Shown here: positions 1 through 7,147 of the stretch, one piece after another
Layout of the letters: the number at the start of each line of letters is the position of its first letter
Numbering within the stretch: position 1 is the first letter of the stretch
NCBI GenBank assembly: GCA_017999235.1
Contig: JAGOBN010000045.1
Location: 1 to 12,146 of the forward strand
DNA: 12,146 nucleotides
DNA from: Anaerolineales bacterium
GTDB lineage: Bacteria > Chloroflexota > Anaerolineae > Anaerolineales > UBA6663
Direction: 5' to 3'
The notes under the pieces: model-generated
The model's database searches: none
What the model was told of the DNA's origin: nothing
The model's input: only the letters and a program-made list of their open reading frames with translations
Translations under genes and position numbers: made by a program

Positions 1-878
1 ATGACGACCAGAGCAAGCTGGAGCTGGGGCGCTTCAAGTCCCTGGGCCGGCTGGAGGAACTGGAGCCCATCCTCAAAACCGAGCGCGTGGATGAGATCAT
101 CATCACCCTGCCGTGGATGTACCAGCGCCAGATCACGGCGGTGGTGCGCGCCGGCGATAAGCTGGGCATCCGCGCCCGCGTGGTCCCGGATTTGTTCCGG
201 CTGTCGCTCAGCCGGCTGGACGTGGACGATATCGGCGGCATCCCGCTGGTGGGCATCAAGGAGACCAGCCTGCCGGGCCTGGGGCGGGTGGTTAAACGCG
301 GCCTGGATGTGCTGGCCGCCGGCCTGGTGCTGCTGGTGGTGGGCCTGCCGATGCTGATCATCGCGGCCTTGATCAAGCTGGAATCGCCGGGGCCGGCCCT
401 CTTCCGGCAGACGCGCGTGGGCGAACGCGGCCAGCTCTTCACCATCTTCAAATTCCGCTCGATGCGCGCCGGCGCCGAGGACGAGCAGGAGCGGCTGCGC
501 GCTCACAATCAGGCCTCCGGCCCGCTCTTCAAAATCAAAGACGATCCGCGCCAGACGCTGGTGGGCCGCTTCCTGCGCCGCACCAGCCTGGACGAGCTGC
601 CCCAGTTTCTCAATATCCTGCGCGGCGAGATGAGCCTGGTGGGGCCGCGGCCGGGCCTGCCGCAGGAAGTGGCGCAGTATCAGGCCTGGCACCGCCAGCG
701 CCTCGACGCGCCGCAAGGCCTGACCGGCTTGTGGCAGATCTCCGGCCGGAGCGATCTGACCTTTGATGAAATGTGCCTGCTGGACATCTACTACATTGAA
801 AACTGGTCCCTGGGCCTGGATTTTCAGATCGCGCTGCGCACCATCCCGCACATCCTGTTTGGGCGCGGCGCGTATTAG
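1..878 (+). CDS. Polyprenyl-phosphate sugar phosphotransferase (bacterial sugar transferase family), 5'-truncated
   Basis: This is the C-terminal part of an exopolysaccharide-type polyprenyl glycosylphosphotransferase, which transfers a sugar-1-phosphate from a nucleotide sugar to undecaprenyl phosphate at the inner membrane face. The reading frame is open from base 3, so the gene begins upstream. The first 40 or so visible residues ([16 protein letters not shown], then VDEIIITLP) look like the nucleotide-binding-fold domain that precedes the catalytic domain in this family. The catalytic part has [10 protein letters not shown], a hydrophobic re-entrant or TM helix, [45 protein letters not shown] and [12 protein letters not shown], all diagnostic of the family (PF02397 type). 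It ends with TAG at 876-878. The N-terminal membrane helices expected for the full-length protein lie outside the window. The sugar specificity cannot be read from this sequence. The GTG at 87 is only an internal codon. Confidence 0.93.
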   Translation, partial: DDQSKLELGRFKSLGRLEELEPILKTERVDEIIITLPWMYQRQITAVVRAGDKLGIRARVVPDLFRLSLSRLDVDDIGGIPLVGIKETSLPGLGRVVKRGLDVLAAGLVLLVVGLPMLIIAALIKLESPGPALFRQTRVGERGQLFTIFKFRSMRAGAEDEQERLRAHNQASGPLFKIKDDPRQTLVGRFLRRTSLDELPQFLNILRGEMSLVGPRPGLPQEVAQYQAWHRQRLDAPQGLTGLWQISGRSDLTFDEMCLLDIYYIENWSLGLDFQIALRTIPHILFGRGAY

Positions 879-937
879 GGATGGGGGATGCGGGGACTGA
901 GGGATTGGGGGATTGATGGATTTAGGGGATTAGGGAT
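879..937 (+). repeat. G-rich degenerate GGGATT-like repeats upstream of purA
   Basis: The 70-base gap between the sugar transferase stop and purA is almost entirely made of imperfect GGGATT / GGGGATT / GGGATG units. G-runs of three to five lie at 878-880, 883-887, 892-895, 901-903, 907-911, 925-928 and 933-935, separated by 2 to 13 bases. The first five runs fit the usual G-quadruplex spacing rule on the coding strand. The run ends just before a clear Shine-Dalgarno sequence (AAGGAG, 938-943). I see no standard promoter hexamers. It may be a dispersed intergenic repeat or a 5' leader structure. Confidence 0.6.
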
Positions 938-948
938 AAGGAGCACAC

Positions 949-2238
949 ATGCCTCTCGATATCTTGGTGGGCGCGCAATGGGGGGATGAAGGCAAAGGCC
1001 GCATCACCGACCTCCTGGCCGAAAAGGCCCAGATCGTGGCCCGCTACTCCGGCGGCGACAACGCCGGCCACACCGTCACGGTCGGCGCGCAGATCTTCAA
1101 GCTGCATCTGCTGCCCTCCGGCCTGATCCAGCCGCACACCGTGGGGGTGCTGGGCAACGGCATGGTCCTCAACCCGGCCCGCCTGCTGGAAGAGCTGGCC
1201 ATGCTGGCCCAGACCGGCCAGGATGTTTCGCCGGCGCGCGTGAAGATCTCGGCGGCCGCGCACCTGATCACGCCCGCGCACATCGCCTTGGACCGCGCCG
1301 AGGAGGCCGCCCGCGCGGAGGGCAAGCTTGGCACCACCGGGCGCGGCATCGGGCCGGCCTACACCGCCAAGATCGCGCGCCAGGGCCTGCGCGCCGAGCT
1401 GCTGCTCCAGCCCGAGGTCCTGGCCGACCGGGTGGCCGAGCAGATCCGGCAGGCCAACCGCACCCTGACGCAGGTCTTCGGCCAGCCGGCCCTGGACGCC
1501 GCCGTCATCGCCGCCGAGTACGCGGCCCATGCGCGGCAGTTGGCGCCCTACGTCACCGAGACTTCGTTGTATCTGCATCAACAGCTGGCGGCCGGCGCGC
1601 GCGTCATCGCCGAGGGCGCGCAAGGGACGCTGCTGGATATCGACCACGGCACGTATCCGTACGTCACCAGCTCCTCGCCGTCCGCCGGCGGCGTCTTCAA
1701 CGGCCTGGGCGTGGGCCCGCACTTTGCCAGCCGCATTATCGGCGTCACCAAAGCCTTCCAGACGCGCGTCGGCGAAGGCCCCTTCCCCACCGAGGCCTTC
1801 GGCGCGGAGGCCGAGCGCCTGCGCGGCACCGGCGCCAACCCATGGGATGAGTTTGGCACCACCACCGGCCGGCCGCGGCGCTGCGGCTGGCTGGATCTGG
1901 TGCTCCTGCGCTACGCCATCCGCGTCAACGGGCTGACCGAGCTGGTCCTCACCAAGCTCGATGTGCTCTCCGGCCTCCAAACCATCCGGCTGTGCGCGGC
2001 CTACCAGGCCAGCGGCGTGACGCATACCGAACTCCCGCTGGGGCCGGCCGACTTGGCGCCCTTTACAGCCGTCTACGAAGACCTGCCCGGCTGGGACGAG
2101 GACGTCAGCGGCGCGCGCGCGCCCGCCGACCTGCCGGCCGCCGCCCGCGCCTATATTGAACGTATTGCGACGCTCACCGGCGTGCCAGTGACCCTGGCCA
2201 GCGTCGGCCCAGAGCGCAGCCAGATCATCACCTGGTAG
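949..2238 (+). CDS. purA: Adenylosuccinate synthetase
   Basis: The protein catalyses GTP-dependent ligation of IMP and aspartate to adenylosuccinate, the first committed step of AMP synthesis, in the cytoplasm. At 429 residues it has the usual family length. Family signatures run the full length: VGAQWGDEGKG (P-loop and catalytic Asp) at the N-terminus, GGDNAGHTV with the catalytic His near residue 40, GTTGRGIGPAY, EGAQGTLLDIDHGTYPYVTSS, GVTKAFQTRVGEGPFPTE, TTTGRPRRCGWLDLV (arginine-rich IMP/GTP loop), NGLTELVLTKLDVL, and the C-terminal VGPERSQIITW. The ATG at 949 has AAGGAG five bases upstream. It sits after a G-rich leader and is followed 21 bases later by a diguanylate cyclase, probably on the same transcript. 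No key residue appears to be missing. Confidence 0.98.
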   Translation: MPLDILVGAQWGDEGKGRITDLLAEKAQIVARYSGGDNAGHTVTVGAQIFKLHLLPSGLIQPHTVGVLGNGMVLNPARLLEELAMLAQTGQDVSPARVKISAAAHLITPAHIALDRAEEAARAEGKLGTTGRGIGPAYTAKIARQGLRAELLLQPEVLADRVAEQIRQANRTLTQVFGQPALDAAVIAAEYAAHARQLAPYVTETSLYLHQQLAAGARVIAEGAQGTLLDIDHGTYPYVTSSSPSAGGVFNGLGVGPHFASRIIGVTKAFQTRVGEGPFPTEAFGAEAERLRGTGANPWDEFGTTTGRPRRCGWLDLVLLRYAIRVNGLTELVLTKLDVLSGLQTIRLCAAYQASGVTHTELPLGPADLAPFTAVYEDLPGWDEDVSGARAPADLPAAARAYIERIATLTGVPVTLASVGPERSQIITW

Positions 2239-2259
2239 CGGCCGGCGGCGGCAGCGGCC

Positions 2260-3864
2260 ATGGACATCGCGGGTTATGCGTTTCGGCTGCCCAGCCTGGT
2301 GATGTTGGTCACCGCCGGCCTCAGCACGGGCGTGGCCGTCACCGCCTGGCGCCGCCGCCGCCTGCCCGGCGCCACCCCGCTGCTGCTGCTGCAGATCGCC
2401 ACTGCGGTGTGGTCGGGCCTGGCCGCCTTCGAAGTGGCGGCCTCCACCCCCGCCGCGATGCAGGGCTGGGGCCAGCTCGCCTATCTGGGCATCGCCACGG
2501 CCCCGCTCTTCTACTTTCTCTTCAGCGTCGAGTACACGCAGGACACCGCCTGGCTGACGGGGCGGCGCCGGGCCGCGCTCTGGCTGATCCCGGTCATCAC
2601 CCTGGCGCTGGTCGCCACCAACGACTGGCACCACTGGCACTGGGCCAGCGTGACGCTGGACCCCGGTACCGGGCTCGGCGTGTATGGGCGCGGTCCGTGG
2701 TTTTGGGTCCATGTGGGCTATTCCTACAGCCTGCTGCTGGCCGGCGTGTTGGTGCTGGTCCGCGCCCTGTTCAGCTTCCCGCCTTACTACCGCCGCCAGG
2801 TCATCTCCATTTTGGCCGGCTCCACGCCGCCCCTGCTGGTCAACGTGATTTACATCCTCAACCCCCGGCTGCTGCCCGGCCTGGATTGGACCCCGGTGGG
2901 GCTGGCCTTCAGCGGGGTGGCGCTGGCGTGGGGGCTGTTTCGGGCCGGCCTGCTCGAATTGGCGCCCATCGCGCGGAACCAACTGGTGGAGAAGATGGCC
3001 GAGGGCGTGGTGGTGCTGAATCTGCAGCAGCGCGTGGTGGACGCCAACAGCGCGGCCGAACGCCTTTTTGGCCGGCCGCTGATCGGGCAGGCCTCGCCGC
3101 TGCCGGAGCTCACGCTCCCCGCTGCGGCCGCCACCCAGCGGCTGGATTTCCCCGCCGCCGGGCGCGTGCTGGAGGCGCAGACCTCGCCGCTGCTCGACCC
3201 GCGCCGGCTGATCATCGGCTGGCTGATCCTGCTGCGCGATATCACCGACCGCGAGCACGCGGCAGAGATCTTGCGCCAGATGAACGAGCGCCTGCAGGCC
3301 CAATTGGCCGAAGTCCAGGGCCTGCAAGCCCAGCTGCGCGAAGAAACCATCCGCGATCCGCTGACCGGCGCTTTCAACCGCCGCTACCTGCAGGAGACGC
3401 TCCCGCGCGAACTGGCGATGGCCGGCCGCGAAGACAAGCCCCTGTGCGTGGTGATGCTGGACCTGGACCACTTCAAGAATTTCAACGACTCGTACGGCCA
3501 CGCCGCCGGCGATGCCGTCCTGCAGGGCTTGGTGGCCCTGCTGAGCGCCCACATCCGCCAGGGCGACGCGATCTGCCGCTACGGGGGCGAAGAGTTTGTG
3601 GTCATCATGTCCAATGTGGCGGTCGCCGACGCCCAGCGCCGGGCCGAGGCCTGGCGGCGGGCCTTCGCGGATTTGCCGCTGGCGCACGCCGGCCAGGCGT
3701 TGGCGGCCACCATCTCGCTGGGCGTGGCCGCTTTTCCCGCCCACGCGCAGGCGCCGGAAGACCTGCTGCGCCACGCGGATGCGGCGATGTACGCGGCTAA
3801 AGCTGCCGGCCGCAACCGGGTGGCGGTCTGGGAACCGGCGCCGCCGGCCGGCGGCTTGTCATAG
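2260..3864 (+). CDS. Membrane diguanylate cyclase: 7TM sensor, PAS, GGDEF
   Basis: The protein is predicted to make c-di-GMP from two GTP at the inner membrane. Residues 1 to about 230 are strongly hydrophobic with roughly seven helices and resemble the 7TM N-terminal module found on sensor kinases (HisKA_7TM type). Residues about 240-330 (EKMAEGVVVLNLQQRVVDANSAAERLFG...) read as a PAS domain, followed by a coiled-coil linker (MNERLQAQLAEVQGLQAQLREE). The GGDEF domain starts at DPLTGAFNRRYL (D366), has the metal-binding LDLDHFKNFND (401-410) and a GGEEF active site at 442-446. The inhibitory I-site RQGD at 433-436 lies exactly five residues before GGEEF, so product feedback inhibition is expected. 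The ATG at 2260 follows purA by 21 bases and has no good Shine-Dalgarno, so it may depend on purA translation. The sensed ligand is unknown. Confidence 0.92.
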   Translation: MDIAGYAFRLPSLVMLVTAGLSTGVAVTAWRRRRLPGATPLLLLQIATAVWSGLAAFEVAASTPAAMQGWGQLAYLGIATAPLFYFLFSVEYTQDTAWLTGRRRAALWLIPVITLALVATNDWHHWHWASVTLDPGTGLGVYGRGPWFWVHVGYSYSLLLAGVLVLVRALFSFPPYYRRQVISILAGSTPPLLVNVIYILNPRLLPGLDWTPVGLAFSGVALAWGLFRAGLLELAPIARNQLVEKMAEGVVVLNLQQRVVDANSAAERLFGRPLIGQASPLPELTLPAAAATQRLDFPAAGRVLEAQTSPLLDPRRLIIGWLILLRDITDREHAAEILRQMNERLQAQLAEVQGLQAQLREETIRDPLTGAFNRRYLQETLPRELAMAGREDKPLCVVMLDLDHFKNFNDSYGHAAGDAVLQGLVALLSAHIRQGDAICRYGGEEFVVIMSNVAVADAQRRAEAWRRAFADLPLAHAGQALAATISLGVAAFPAHAQAPEDLLRHADAAMYAAKAAGRNRVAVWEPAPPAGGLS

Positions 3865-3870
3865 CCACTC

Positions 3871-3895
3871 GCTGACAGAGATCACAATTGTCAGC
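3871..3895. promoter_or_regulatory. 7-bp inverted repeat (GCTGACA / TGTCAGC), possible operator
   Basis: GCTGACA (3871-3877) and its exact reverse complement TGTCAGC (3889-3895) are separated by 11 bases, shortly after the diguanylate cyclase stop codon. The right arm coincides with a -35-like TTGTCA. No T-run follows, so a standard intrinsic terminator is unlikely. A repressor site or a small hairpin ahead of the 3950-9738 operon is plausible but unproven. Confidence 0.35.
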
Positions 3896-3916
3896 CGCCC
3901 CGCCCGGGAGTAGAGT
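3889..3916 (+). promoter_or_regulatory. Candidate promoter of the zinc-ribbon / radical SAM operon
   Basis: TTGTCA (3889-3894, five of six matches to TTGACA) and TAGAGT (3911-3916, four of six to TATAAT) are spaced 16 bases apart, 34 bases before the ATG at 3950. It is the only gap of any size between the upstream genes and the five-gene unit, so a promoter here makes sense. Support is only the hexamer match in GC-rich DNA. Confidence 0.35.
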
Positions 3917-3949
3917 GAAGCAGGCTCGCTCGCCGGAAAGGGTCCCCCT

Positions 3950-4300
3950 ATGTCGTCTATCGTCACCTACGTGCTCGCCGCCGCGCTGGGCTTCTTTGGC
4001 GTGGTCTTCGTCGTCGGCTCCCAGGGGCAGTGGCTGCGGATCGTCGTCGGCCTGGTGCTGTTGGTGGCCGCCGGCGCGCTGATCTACCTGATGCGCGTCC
4101 GCCCGCAGCCCTCCCAGACCAATGTCACCGTCACTCAAAAGATCGACCTGAGCGGCAGTGTGACCGCCAAAAACCTGACCTGCAAAAACTGCGGCGGCAA
4201 GCTCACGGAGAAATCCATCAGCGTCAAGGCCGGCGCCGTCTTCATCAACTGCGAGTTCTGCGGCACCACATATCAGCTCGAAGAAGACCCCAAGTGGTGA
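3950..4300 (+). CDS. Small membrane protein with two TM helices and a cytoplasmic zinc ribbon
   Basis: I do not recognise this as a named family. The 116-residue product has two hydrophobic helices (about residues 4-24 and 29-48) joined by a short SQGQW turn, then a basic stretch (MRVRPQP) that by the positive-inside rule places the rest in the cytoplasm. Residues about 57-75 (NVTVTQKIDLSGSVTAKNL) are probably beta strands. A CX2C pair (C78, C81, within CKNCGGK) and a second CX2C pair (C101, C104, within CEFCGTTYQ), 19 residues apart, form a typical zinc-ribbon pattern. The ATG at 3950 is preceded by GGAAAGGG, a moderate ribosome site. Its stop overlaps the GTG start of the radical SAM gene by four bases, so the two are likely translated together. 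A membrane scaffold or recruitment role for the downstream enzymes is only a guess. Confidence 0.8.
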   Translation: MSSIVTYVLAAALGFFGVVFVVGSQGQWLRIVVGLVLLVAAGALIYLMRVRPQPSQTNVTVTQKIDLSGSVTAKNLTCKNCGGKLTEKSISVKAGAVFINCEFCGTTYQLEEDPKW

Positions 4301-5853
4301 CACCGTCCCCGCTCGCCCGCGTTTGGGAGAGCCTCCGACACGACCTGGCCGCGTGGCGCGTGCATCGCGCGCCGCCGGCCCCGCCCGCGCCCGGCCTGCA
4401 CACCTACCGCGTCACGCCGCCGGGCGGCACGGTCCGCCTGCACCTGCGCGTGGACGCGGCCGGCGCCGGCGCGCTGTTTGTGGATGTCACCGAGGTCGTC
4501 CACCTCAACGCGACCGCCGTCTACATTGTGTATCTGGCGCTGGAAGAGGTGCCGGCCGATCTGGCGGAGACCGCCCTGCGCGCGCGCTATCCGGGCGCCG
4601 GCCAGCCGCAGATTGCGGCCGAGGTCGCCCAGCTCTACGCCATGGTGGAGCGCTTCCGCCGCCCGGACCTCGGCTGCCCCACCTGCGCCCTGGCCGAATT
4701 GCCGGCGGCCGGCCGGCCCGCCGGGCAGTACTCGGCCCCGTTCAGCACCCCCGTCAGCGCGCCCTTCAAAGCCGATCTGGCCCTCACCTATGGCTGCAAC
4801 AACGCCTGCGGCCACTGTTACAACGAGCCGGACCGGCTGGGGATGCCGTCGCTCACCGCCCCGGAATGGCGGCGCGTCATCGACACCCTGCACCGGGTCG
4901 GCGTGCCGCACCTGATCTTTACCGGCGGCGAGGCCACCCTGCACCCGGACCTGCCGGAGCTGATCGCTTACGCCGATGGCTTGGGCCACCTGTGCGGCCT
5001 CAACTCCAACGGCCGGCGCCTGGCCCAGCCGGCTTTTGCGCGCACCCTGGCCAGCGCCGGCCTCAACCATATCCAGATCACCCTGGCCTCCCACCGCGCC
5101 GAGGTCCATGACGCCATCAACGGCGCCAGCGCCTTCCGCCAAACGCTGCAGGGCCTCGAGAACGCGCAGGCCGCCGGCCTGCACACCATCACCAACACCA
5201 CCCTCCTGCGCGCCAACGCCGGCGAGGTCGAGGCGCTGATTGAGTTTCTATATGACCATGGCCTGCGGACCTTCGCCCTCAACGGCCTGATCTACTCCGG
5301 CGGCGGCTTCGCCGGCGAAGCCCTGACGGAGGCTGAGCTGGCGCCGATCCTGGTGCGCGTGCGCGACCGGGCCGCCGAGTTGGGCATGCGCTTCCTGTGG
5401 TACACGCCCACCGAGTATTGCCGGCTCTCGCCCGTGGAACTGGAGATCGGGGCCAAGCGCTGCAACGCCGGCGAGTATTCGCTGTGCGTCGAGCCCAACG
5501 GCGACGTGCTGCCCTGCCAGAGCTTCTACGTCTCCGCCGGCAACCTGCTGCGCGATCCGTGGGACCAGATCTGGCACAGCGGTTTATTTCACAGCTTCCG
5601 CGACCGGGAAGACGATCCGCAAACCGCCGGCCTGCCGGAGAAATGCTGGGACTGCCCGGATTTGCCGCTGTGCGGCGGCGGCTGCCGCCTCGAGCGCGAG
5701 GCGCGCGCCGGCCAGCGCACCGCCGCCGGCTGCGGGGCCGCCCAACCGGCGGCGGCCGGCTTCACGCCCAACGCCTCCCTGACCCGCACCAGCCGCCGCG
5801 CCACCGGCCGCGCGCCCGTGATCGCGCTGGATGATCTGCTCATCATTGATTGA
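4297..5853 (+). CDS. Radical SAM/SPASM enzyme with N-terminal PqqD-like (RRE-like) domain
   Basis: The 518-residue protein is a predicted iron-sulfur radical SAM peptide-modifying enzyme in the cytoplasm. Residues about 33-120 (beta strands ending FVDVTEVVHLNATAVYIVYLAL, then a helical LAETALRARYPG...IAAEVAQLYAMVERF) resemble a PqqD-type recognition domain. A CPTC pair (C127, C130) lies between this and the core. The radical SAM motif CNNACGHCY has C167, C171 and C174, and the SAM-binding FTGGEATLHPD has GGE at 210-212. The C-terminal SPASM region has C389, C397, GX4C ending at C407, and CX2CX5CX3C at C450, C453, C459 and C463. SPASM enzymes with recognition domains typically install thioether or C-C crosslinks in peptides. 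I chose GTG at 4297 because it overlaps the preceding stop (GTGA) and the open frame further upstream is only the shadow of the zinc-ribbon gene; GTG at 4294 is an alternative. A paralogue follows after 9 bases. Confidence 0.9.
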   Translation: MTPSPLARVWESLRHDLAAWRVHRAPPAPPAPGLHTYRVTPPGGTVRLHLRVDAAGAGALFVDVTEVVHLNATAVYIVYLALEEVPADLAETALRARYPGAGQPQIAAEVAQLYAMVERFRRPDLGCPTCALAELPAAGRPAGQYSAPFSTPVSAPFKADLALTYGCNNACGHCYNEPDRLGMPSLTAPEWRRVIDTLHRVGVPHLIFTGGEATLHPDLPELIAYADGLGHLCGLNSNGRRLAQPAFARTLASAGLNHIQITLASHRAEVHDAINGASAFRQTLQGLENAQAAGLHTITNTTLLRANAGEVEALIEFLYDHGLRTFALNGLIYSGGGFAGEALTEAELAPILVRVRDRAAELGMRFLWYTPTEYCRLSPVELEIGAKRCNAGEYSLCVEPNGDVLPCQSFYVSAGNLLRDPWDQIWHSGLFHSFRDREDDPQTAGLPEKCWDCPDLPLCGGGCRLEREARAGQRTAAGCGAAQPAAAGFTPNASLTRTSRRATGRAPVIALDDLLIID

Positions 5854-5862
5854 GAGGCCCGC

Positions 5863-7146
5863 ATGACTGCCGCTGAACGCTTCAAGCGCCTGTTTGAATT
5901 TCGCCCGGCCGCGCCGCGCTCCCTCAAACCCGGCCTGTACCACTTTCTGCGCGTCAGCGCCGGCGTACAGACCCGCTTCCATTTGCGCGCCGAGCCGGAT
6001 GGCTATGGCCTGCTCTTGGCCAATGCCAGCCTGGCCGCGCGACTCTCGCCGGCCGGCGCGCTCATTGCCCACAGCCTGCTCAGCGGGCAGAGCGAGGCCA
6101 CGGTGCTGCGCGCCCTGGGCGAAACCTTTCGCGGCGCCGGCCGGGCCGAGCTGGAGCGCGATGTGGCCCGGCTGCGGGACCTGATCACGACCTTGCAGGT
6201 CCCCGGCGACGGCGCGCCGGTGCTCAACCTGGATGACGCCGCCTGGCTGGACAGGCCGCGCCAGTTCCTGGCCCCGCTCCAGGCCGATGTGCCGCTGGCC
6301 CCGCCCGAACAACTGCGCCCCGTGATCGCGCGCCTGTGGGAGATTGGCGTGCCGCAGGTGACGATCAGCGTCCCCGCCGGCCCGGACCGCGCGCATCTGG
6401 TGCAGGCCGTGGAGCGCGCTGAGGACACCGGCCTGATCTGCGGCGTGCGCGGCCGGGCCAGCGATCTGCGCGCGGCCGGCTTGTTGCCGGACCTGGCCAG
6501 GGCCGGCCTCGATCATGTGAACCTTTACTACGCCTCGGATCAGCCGGAACCGCATGACCGGTTGTTGGGCGCCGGCGACCACGCCGCCGCGCACGCCGGC
6601 TGGGCGGAAGCCCAGGCGCTGGAGCTTTATCCCGTGGCCGAGGTGCCGCTGGTGGAGGCTACCTTGCCGCGGCTGACCGAAACGCTCAGCGACCTGCGCG
6701 CGCGGGGCGTGCTGGATTGCGCCGTCTTCGCCATCGCCGAAATTGTGGAGACCCCGGACGACGCCGTGGGCGCGGAGGCCCTGCCGCAGGCCGCGGCGCT
6801 GGTGGAGGAAGCCGCGGAGGCCAGCCGGGTGCGCTACCTCTGGCACCCGCCGGTGCGCCGCAACCCGGCCCTCTCCCTGGCGGAGCAGGTCCGCCGCGGC
6901 CCGCGCTGTTCCGGCGATGTGGCCATGCGCGTGGAGCCGGACGGCGCCGTCTTCGCGCCGCGCGGCCCGCGCCACAGCGCCGGCAATCTGCTCACCACCA
7001 GCTGGGACGAGATCTGGGCGCACCCGGTCTTCCAGCGCTATCGCGAGCGCTTGCAGGCCGTCACGCGCTGTGACCGCTGCCCCGGTCTGACGGTGTGCGC
7101 GGCCGATTGTCCGCGCGAGCCCGCCGGCTGGGCGGAGGAGGCGTAA
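5863..7146 (+). CDS. Degenerate radical SAM/SPASM paralogue lacking the catalytic CxxxCxxC
   Basis: This 427-residue protein parallels its upstream neighbour from end to end but lacks catalytic parts. Both have a short helical start, then a GLYHFLRV / GLHTYRV entry into a PqqD-like domain (here about residues 24-110), a barrel-like middle (LARAGLDHVNLYYAS matches LASAGLNHIQITLAS), and a shared C-terminus (RCSGDVAMRVEPDGAVF; SAGNLLTTSWDEIW matches SAGNLLRDPWDQIW). The region where CNNACGHC should be contains no cysteine, and GGE is replaced by VPAGPD. C349 and the CX2CX5CX3C set C403, C406, C412 and C416 remain, while the GX4C cysteine is lost. It therefore probably cannot cleave SAM but may still bind one auxiliary Fe-S cluster and a substrate. 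The ATG at 5863 has GAGG five bases upstream. The frame is intact and codon use is normal, so this looks like a conserved non-catalytic partner rather than a pseudogene. Confidence 0.82.
   Translation: MTAAERFKRLFEFRPAAPRSLKPGLYHFLRVSAGVQTRFHLRAEPDGYGLLLANASLAARLSPAGALIAHSLLSGQSEATVLRALGETFRGAGRAELERDVARLRDLITTLQVPGDGAPVLNLDDAAWLDRPRQFLAPLQADVPLAPPEQLRPVIARLWEIGVPQVTISVPAGPDRAHLVQAVERAEDTGLICGVRGRASDLRAAGLLPDLARAGLDHVNLYYASDQPEPHDRLLGAGDHAAAHAGWAEAQALELYPVAEVPLVEATLPRLTETLSDLRARGVLDCAVFAIAEIVETPDDAVGAEALPQAAALVEEAAEASRVRYLWHPPVRRNPALSLAEQVRRGPRCSGDVAMRVEPDGAVFAPRGPRHSAGNLLTTSWDEIWAHPVFQRYRERLQAVTRCDRCPGLTVCAADCPREPAGWAEEA
7134..7141 (+). promoter_or_regulatory. Strong Shine-Dalgarno GGAGGAGG for the Cys-Ala tail protein
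   Basis: GGAGGAGG lies six bases before the ATG at 7148, inside the last codons of the upstream gene. It is the best ribosome site in the five-gene unit, which fits a need for more of the tail protein than of the enzymes. It also fixes the start codon. Confidence 0.6.
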
Positions 7147-7147
7147 G

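Noticed and set aside
922..3774. A 950-codon open frame on the - strand
   Set aside because: It runs antisense to purA and the diguanylate cyclase, whose family motifs are unmistakable. Its product is Gln/Arg/Gly/His-rich low complexity, typical of antisense frames in GC-rich genes.
4030..4296. N-terminal extension of the radical SAM protein
   Set aside because: The open frame continues upstream only as an out-of-frame reading of the zinc-ribbon gene. The GTGA overlap at 4297 gives a start that matches the paralogue's N-terminus.
5863..7146. Calling the second radical SAM-like gene a pseudogene
   Set aside because: The frame is intact, a ribosome site is present, gene spacing is tight and four spaced SPASM cysteines are preserved. 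Decay would not be expected to leave these while removing only the catalytic cluster.
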